This document shows, piece after piece, positions 59,492-64,000 of a DNA stretch of 64,000 nt. Source of the DNA: Spirosoma taeanense (lineage in GTDB: Bacteria > Bacteroidota > Bacteroidia > Cytophagales > Spirosomataceae); assembly GCF_013127955.1 (NCBI RefSeq), contig NZ_CP053435.1, positions 2,480,001 through 2,544,000 on the forward strand, written 5' to 3'. A program made the translations under genes and the position numbers. The notes below the pieces were generated by a model. It was not told where the DNA came from, did no database searches, and worked only from the letters and a program-made list of their open reading frames with translations. Numbering within the stretch: the stretch's first letter is position 1; each line of letters opens with the position of its first letter.

Positions 59492-60883
59492 TTATTTTCC
59501 CCACATTGCGTTTGCCGTTTCGGGGAAAGGCATCGTTACTTCAGGAACATTAGTAGCCACGCGGTTTGCCCATTCAACTCCCTGCATCAGCGAGTGGTCC
59601 TGGTTGCTGACCTCGTATTTCCAGGCACCGAACCGGCCCCGTGAGTAAATGCCAAACGGCTCCAGTTTGGGCAGTACGGCCTTCAGAATGGCGTCGCGCT
59701 CAACAGAGGGTGTTGGGTAACCATACTCAAAGGCCATGTGCCAGGTCGATACAATCTCGTCTTCCGGCTGAATCAGCTGATCTTCTCGGAGCGCCCGGAT
59801 CGTATCCTCAATCAGAGTCTCGCGGTTGACCGGCTTAGCCGACGACTCGCTCGTTTCGGTCATCAGCGACCAGTTCTGCGTAATATCCGGTACGTTGTTG
59901 GGGCTGTAGTTCGAGAATACCGTGACGCGGTAATACGGGCTGTTGTATTCCGGGAAGTACATCCAGCACATGGTTTCCAGACTCGGTTTGGGCTGTCCTT
60001 TCAGACCAACGCCCACGACGTTCGTTGACGAGTGTTTCAGGCCCTGCGCCGTTTCCACCGTCTGCGAGTCCAGTCCTTCAACCTTACGGGTAAAGATATC
60101 GAGCGGAACGGTACTCATCAGGTATTCGTACTGAATCGTTGATCCATCGGCCATCACGATTTTCTTCTCCGGCCCGATAACTTTCTCCACGGTGCAGTTC
60201 AGCTTTACGTTTTCGCGGCCAACCAGATCGCCAACGGATTCCCAGATGCCGCCCGTGCCGCCATGTTTGGGGAACTTGAACGTGCTGTTGGGGCCCCAGG
60301 AGAAGTCGTCCTGATTAAAGATAATATTCTTGGTAACTCGCTGCAGGTCGGTTACGGCCACGCGTTCGCCCACCCAGACCGCGTTCATTTCTTCCGGCGG
60401 GTAAGCCCATACCTTGAAGTTATAGGGAAACATGAACGTTTCGGCCAGACCGGGTCCGAAGGTCTGCAGAATCCACTCGCGGAAGTTGGCGGGCTTAGTG
60501 TTGGTGGGGAACTTATAGTTGTGAATGATGCCTTCGAGGCATTTCCACATGGTTTCGGGCGTGAGGTACTTGATGTTGTTCTGGAACGGATACGGAACGA
60601 ACCGGTTCTCAATCCAGACCCACGACTCGCGCTGGTGGCTGAGCCAGCCGTCTTCGCCCAGTGCCTTGACCATCAGGTCGTCGAAATACTTGTAGTGCGA
60701 AAACTGAACGTGGCCCCCTACGTCCCAGGTGAACCCTTTTTCGTCAACAAAGCTCTTGGAGAGACCGCCAATGCGGTTTTCTTTTTCTAAAACGATGAAA
60801 TCGGTGATGCCTAATTCTTTCAGGCGGTAAGCGGCTCCGAGGCCCGTCGGCCCCGAGCCGATGATTACATATTTGTAGTTCAT
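59492..60883 (-). CDS. UDP-galactopyranose-mutase-like FAD amine-oxidase-fold protein
   Basis: A 463-residue flavoprotein. The FAD motif is at 6-14 (VIIGSGPTG) with LEKENRIGGLSKSF following; then FTWDVGGHVQFSHYKYFDDL and ENRFVPYPFQNNIKYL, as in UDP-galactopyranose mutases and related protoporphyrinogen-oxidase-like enzymes. It also contains FPKHGGTGGIWESVGDLV and the C-terminal SLMQGVEWANRVATNVPE. Role likely in making or isomerising a sugar nucleotide for surface glycans, given the GT2 gene upstream; a canonical mutase would be about 370-390 residues, so the specific reaction is uncertain. Confidence 0.82.
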   Translation of the reverse strand: MNYKYVIIGSGPTGLGAAYRLKELGITDFIVLEKENRIGGLSKSFVDEKGFTWDVGGHVQFSHYKYFDDLMVKALGEDGWLSHQRESWVWIENRFVPYPFQNNIKYLTPETMWKCLEGIIHNYKFPTNTKPANFREWILQTFGPGLAETFMFPYNFKVWAYPPEEMNAVWVGERVAVTDLQRVTKNIIFNQDDFSWGPNSTFKFPKHGGTGGIWESVGDLVGRENVKLNCTVEKVIGPEKKIVMADGSTIQYEYLMSTVPLDIFTRKVEGLDSQTVETAQGLKHSSTNVVGVGLKGQPKPSLETMCWMYFPEYNSPYYRVTVFSNYSPNNVPDITQNWSLMTETSESSAKPVNRETLIEDTIRALREDQLIQPEDEIVSTWHMAFEYGYPTPSVERDAILKAVLPKLEPFGIYSRGRFGAWKYEVSNQDHSLMQGVEWANRVATNVPEVTMPFPETANAMWGK

Positions 60884-60994
60884 AGATTGAGTTAAGACCT
60901 TATGGTCGTATCCGTATTAGGTTATATAGTCGCATAGCCAGCAGTCTGTTCGAGTGCATAGACACTGCCAGACCAGATAACCGAACAAATTTAA

Positions 60995-61756
60995 TTAAGC
61001 TGCTACTGGCTCCGGTTTTTTCAGGGCTTTGACTTTACCCGCCAGTTCAAAGCGGAACTGAGCCAGTTCTTTAAAGCTCTGAATGCATACCTTCAGCAGT
61101 TTCCACTTCAGAATGGAAACCGTGCCGGTTTGCCGCTCTTTGTGCGTAATCGGAATATCGAAGGTGTTGAAGCCCGCTTTCTTGGCCATAACGGCCAGGA
61201 AAATATTCGGCGCAAACGGCGTTGGCGTTGGGAGCTGAGCCAGCAGCCGCTTCAGGAAGGTGCCCCGAATGAGTCGGAACGGGATATTGCTATCCATAAT
61301 GTAGGTTCCGTAAATAAAGGCGATACTGAGCCGAAGAATTTTGGTGATTACCAGTCGGGCCGGGGCGTCGTACCGTTCTTCGCGGTAGCCCAGAATAAAC
61401 GGCGATTCGTCGCGCTTAGCCCACAGCTTGCCAAAGTCGTCGGTAACAAACTGATCGTCGCTGTCGGTCTGAAAAATATATTCGGAATCGAGCGCAACGG
61501 CCTGACGATACCCGTTGACTACTGCATTGCCATGGCCACCATTGGGCTGATGAACAACCATCAGTTTGGGATACTTATCTTTAATCTGGTCCAGAATCTT
61601 GCCGGTGTTATCACGGGAGCCATCGTTGACAACAATCAGGCGGGTATTTTCAGCTGGAAACTGACGGGTTAACAAATCGGTCCATTGCTTGACAACGACT
61701 TCAATCACTTCTTCTTCGTTGTAAGCTGGCATTACAATTGACAGCAGGAGGCTCAT
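60995..61756 (-). CDS. Glycosyltransferase family 2 (dolichol-phosphate-mannose-synthase-like)
   Basis: A 253-residue GT2 enzyme. N-terminus SIVMPAYNEEEVIEVVVKQW; nucleotide-sugar site VVNDGSRDNTGKIL; DXD-type motif QTDSDDQFV; acceptor-side segment SNIPFRLIRGTFLKRLL. It lacks the multi-helix C-terminal domain of some DPM1-like enzymes, so it is likely peripheral to the membrane. It lies 111 bases upstream of the flavoprotein gene on the same strand, likely one unit. It probably attaches a sugar to a lipid carrier for surface glycan. Confidence 0.9.
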   Translation of the reverse strand: MSLLLSIVMPAYNEEEVIEVVVKQWTDLLTRQFPAENTRLIVVNDGSRDNTGKILDQIKDKYPKLMVVHQPNGGHGNAVVNGYRQAVALDSEYIFQTDSDDQFVTDDFGKLWAKRDESPFILGYREERYDAPARLVITKILRLSIAFIYGTYIMDSNIPFRLIRGTFLKRLLAQLPTPTPFAPNIFLAVMAKKAGFNTFDIPITHKERQTGTVSILKWKLLKVCIQSFKELAQFRFELAGKVKALKKPEPVAA

Positions 61757-62060
61757 GCAGCGTATTTATGAGGTTCATGATGGGCGGGCCATTGGGGCCG
61801 ACCAATACGCCGAGCAAAGACGGCCGCGACGCAAAGGGTATCTATCTATAAAACACGACAAATATAGGGAAATGTTATGGGCCATTCCCTGAACTGAATA
61901 GGACATTATTTAGCGGGAAACCGTAAACAGCCCAAATTCATAGGATTTGGCAGGTGATCCTGAGTCTGGTCCTATGCCGGTTATTTGCTTATGCTGGTGA
62001 GGGTAAGTTATTTTACGGCCGGGCCTGCCTGTCGCGCCGGCCGAAAGAATTTTTCCGCCC
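61757..62060. other. Divergent promoter region
   Basis: This 304-base gap separates the divergent GT2 and EamA genes. A minus-strand TATATTTG at 61859-61866 fits the -7 element for the GT2 gene, without a clear -33 site. An inverted repeat CGGCCGG/CCGGCCG (62016-62022 and 62037-62043) lies just before the EamA start. I see no gene. Confidence 0.4.
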
Positions 62061-62990
62061 ATGCTGTTTTTAAGCCTTAGCATTCTGCTCTCCGTTGCAC
62101 TGCTTCTGAATTTTCGTCTGTTTCCGCGCTACGAAGTCAATACGTTTCAAGCCATTGTGTTTAACTATCCGGTTTGTTTTCTAACCGGACTTTTGCTGTT
62201 GCCCGCCGGTCAGTCGTTTTCCATTGATTTGGGTCAGACCTGGACATGGCTGGCCCTGGGGCTGGGTGTTGGATTCATCCTAACGTTTCTGCTATCGGGC
62301 GCTTCGACCCAGCGGATGGGCATTACCGTTACGTCGCTGGCCAATAACCTGTCGCTGGTGATTCCAGTCTGTTTCAGCCTGTTCGTCTTCGGGGCAGGCG
62401 GCAAGTCGTTCGACCTGTTCAATTACCTGGGTTTAGCGCTGGCGCTTGTGGCGGTAGGGTTAAGTACGTTCAAAAAAGAGAGGCCGGTCGTTTCGACGGA
62501 AGATCAGCCAAAACCGCGTCGGCTGGGCGCTGGAGTGCTGTTGCCGGTAGGGGTTTTCCTGTTTTACGGCGCTACCAATACGCTGATCAATTACATGAAC
62601 ATCCGCTATATTCCGTCGGCCGATAAAACCGTTCAGGTAACGCTGACGATGGTCGTGGGGGCTATTGCCGCCGGGTTCGTCATGCTGACGGTGCGGCTGC
62701 TGCAGGGACGCGAAACAATCCAGTTCCGCAGCCTGATTGGAGCCGTTACGCTGGGGGTTCCCAACTTTCTGAGCTTTTACACGCTTCTACTGGCCCTGTC
62801 GCAGTTTGGCGGCAACGGAGCGTTTGTTTATCCGATTTATAATATCGGGGTTATTTTGCTGGCAGCCCTGCTGGCGTCTCTGTTTTTCCAGGAAGCTTTA
62901 TCGACGGCCAACAAATTCGGGCTGGCGCTGGCCATTCTGGCCATTGGCCTGATCTCCTGGCAGGAACTGGCGCGGGTGTTTGGTCAGTAG
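62061..62990 (+). CDS. EamA/DMT-family transporter
   Basis: A 309-residue inner-membrane protein with about ten hydrophobic helices (for example MLFLSLSILLSVALLLNF, LALGLGVGFILTFLLSG, FNYLGLALALVAVGLSTF, GAGVLLPVGVFLFYGATN, FGLALAILAIGLISWQEL). Two EamA-like five-helix halves are recognisable, with the conserved lysine-rich turn in between (KKERPVVSTEDQPKPRR). The transported compound is unknown. Length fits the family (about 290-310). Confidence 0.87.
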   Translation: MLFLSLSILLSVALLLNFRLFPRYEVNTFQAIVFNYPVCFLTGLLLLPAGQSFSIDLGQTWTWLALGLGVGFILTFLLSGASTQRMGITVTSLANNLSLVIPVCFSLFVFGAGGKSFDLFNYLGLALALVAVGLSTFKKERPVVSTEDQPKPRRLGAGVLLPVGVFLFYGATNTLINYMNIRYIPSADKTVQVTLTMVVGAIAAGFVMLTVRLLQGRETIQFRSLIGAVTLGVPNFLSFYTLLLALSQFGGNGAFVYPIYNIGVILLAALLASLFFQEALSTANKFGLALAILAIGLISWQELARVFGQ

Positions 62991-63133
62991 GCCTGATTAG
63001 CCGACAAACAGGTTTGTTTTCGCTTAAATCGCGGAATAAGACGGGTTATAATAGGGTAATAAGTAGTCGTTTCTTTCTTTCCTACTATATTCAGGCTCAT
63101 TTCCTGATTAATACGCATAAACCTTAGTTTCTG

Positions 63134-64000
63134 ATGGATCCATTTCAGATTAAAAAGGCCCCTACCCAATACGACGTAGCCATCGTTGGCTCAGGAGCCG
63201 GGGGCGGCATGGCCGCTTATACACTCGCCAAAGCCGGGGCCAAAGTTGTGTTACTGGAAGCCGGTGGGTATTATGATCCCGCTGACCCTAAGTATATTAC
63301 GCAGCTGAAATGGCCGTGGGAGTCACCCCGGCGCGGTGCCGGTACAACCCGGGCCTTTGGTGATTTCGATGCCGCCTGGGGGGGCTGGGAGATTGATGGT
63401 GAACCCTATACGACCGTAAGAGGTACAGAATTCCACTGGTTCCGGTCGCGGATGCTCGGCGGACGCACGAACCACTGGGGCCGCATTTCGCTCCGTTTTG
63501 CTCCCGATGATTTCCGGCGGAAAAGTATGACGGGTGTGGGTGAAGACTGGCCTATCGGCTACGACGATTTCAAACCGTTTTATGACCGCGTAGACCGGCT
63601 CATCGGGGTGTTTGGTTCCATTGAAAACATGCCCTCCGAACCCGATGGAATCTTTCTACCACCACCGAAACCGCGTCTGCACGAGCTGATGATTCGGAAG
63701 GGAGCGCGCAGTATCGGTATTCCGGTTATACCATCCCGGCTGTCGATGCTGACCAAGCCCATTAACGACGAACGCGGACAGTGTTTCTACTGTAGCCAGT
63801 GCGGTCGTGGCTGTCAGGCCTATGCCGACTTCTCGTCGTCGTCGGTTCTGGTCAAACCAGCGCTGAAAACCGGTAACGTAACGCTCATCAACGGAGCCAT
63901 GGTTCGCGAAGTCCTGACCGACCCGCAAACCGGACTGGCAACGGGCGTCAGCTATGTCGATACCGAGTCGCTGCAGGAAGTGACCGTTAAAGCTAAAACA
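63134..64000 (+). CDS. GMC-type oxidoreductase (partial, right edge)
   Basis: 289 codons run from the ATG at 63134 to the window end without a stop. The FAD motif is YDVAIVGSGAGGGMAAYTLA (about 14-33), then VVLLEAGGYYDP. The GMC block RSRMLGGRTNHWGRISLRF (residues about 106-124) follows. A cysteine-rich segment QCFYCSQCGRGCQAY (about 218-232) lies in the substrate domain; some GMC relatives of the gluconate-dehydrogenase/glucoside-3-dehydrogenase group carry such Cys clusters, which may bind metal. Its relation to the sugar-related DUF1080 protein is remote (38 kb away). Substrate unknown. Confidence 0.88.
   Translation, partial: MDPFQIKKAPTQYDVAIVGSGAGGGMAAYTLAKAGAKVVLLEAGGYYDPADPKYITQLKWPWESPRRGAGTTRAFGDFDAAWGGWEIDGEPYTTVRGTEFHWFRSRMLGGRTNHWGRISLRFAPDDFRRKSMTGVGEDWPIGYDDFKPFYDRVDRLIGVFGSIENMPSEPDGIFLPPPKPRLHELMIRKGARSIGIPVIPSRLSMLTKPINDERGQCFYCSQCGRGCQAYADFSSSSVLVKPALKTGNVTLINGAMVREVLTDPQTGLATGVSYVDTESLQEVTVKAKT

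Overview
The window looks like a chromosome segment of a Bacteroidota bacterium, most likely a Cytophagales member close to Spirosoma, Larkinella or Fibrella. Evidence: two SusC/SusD pairs; an ECF sigma / FecR-type anti-sigma cassette next to an STN-bearing SusC; a bacillithiol gene (bshB1); malate:quinone oxidoreductase; A-rich leaders without Shine-Dalgarno sites; and a promoter matching the Bacteroidota consensus (TTTG, 19 nt, TAnnTTTG). The genus is inference.

Region 1 (1-24660, all minus strand) is a large xylan polysaccharide-utilisation locus. In transcription order: a DUF1080 protein, a GH43-like protein, ECF sigma factor, FecR anti-sigma, SusC with STN domain, SusD lipoprotein, two GH43 enzymes, a CE6-type acetyl esterase, an alpha/beta-hydrolase esterase, a GH29 fucosidase, a run of CE1-type esterases (two single-domain, one split by an insertion sequence, one with two catalytic domains), and a GH10 endoxylanase running off the left edge. 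The logic is outer-membrane capture of xylo-oligosaccharides, removal of acyl, arabinosyl or fucosyl decorations, and cleavage of the backbone. An 816-bp IS5-family element sits in one esterase with a TA target duplication; removing it restores the frame exactly.

Region 2 (24800-32000) is mostly housekeeping or conserved genes: mqo, a Mut7-C RNase-like protein, a phosphorylase-like conserved protein, DUF1028 and DUF2279 proteins, and a HAD-IIA protein.

Region 3 (32086-37522) is the most unusual part: a divergent locus resembling a chaperone-usher fibre system. It has three secreted subunit-like paralogues, a PapD-like two-domain periplasmic protein, and a 940-residue outer-membrane barrel with N-terminal Ig-like and C-terminal SdrD/usher-like beta-sandwich domains. 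The subunit operon has a consensus promoter and a 27-bp perfect hairpin right after the first subunit gene. Chaperone-usher pili are not a standard feature of Bacteroidota, which mostly use type V (FimA/Mfa) pili, so this is the best candidate for an undescribed system.

Region 4 (37544-64000) holds an APH-like kinase next to a glutamine-synthetase-family enzyme, an OMP, an HtrA-like protease, small conserved proteins, a second orphan SusC/SusD pair, cdaA, a STAS protein overlapping RNase Z, purC with an apparent frameshift at a 7-G tract, a nitrilase-family protein, bshB1, a beta-helix lipoprotein, an AlgX-like SGNH protein, a 912-residue membrane-anchored protein, a UDP-galactopyranose-mutase-like flavoprotein, a GT2 glycosyltransferase, an EamA transporter and a GMC oxidoreductase cut by the right edge. 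I saw no tRNA, rRNA or CRISPR array.
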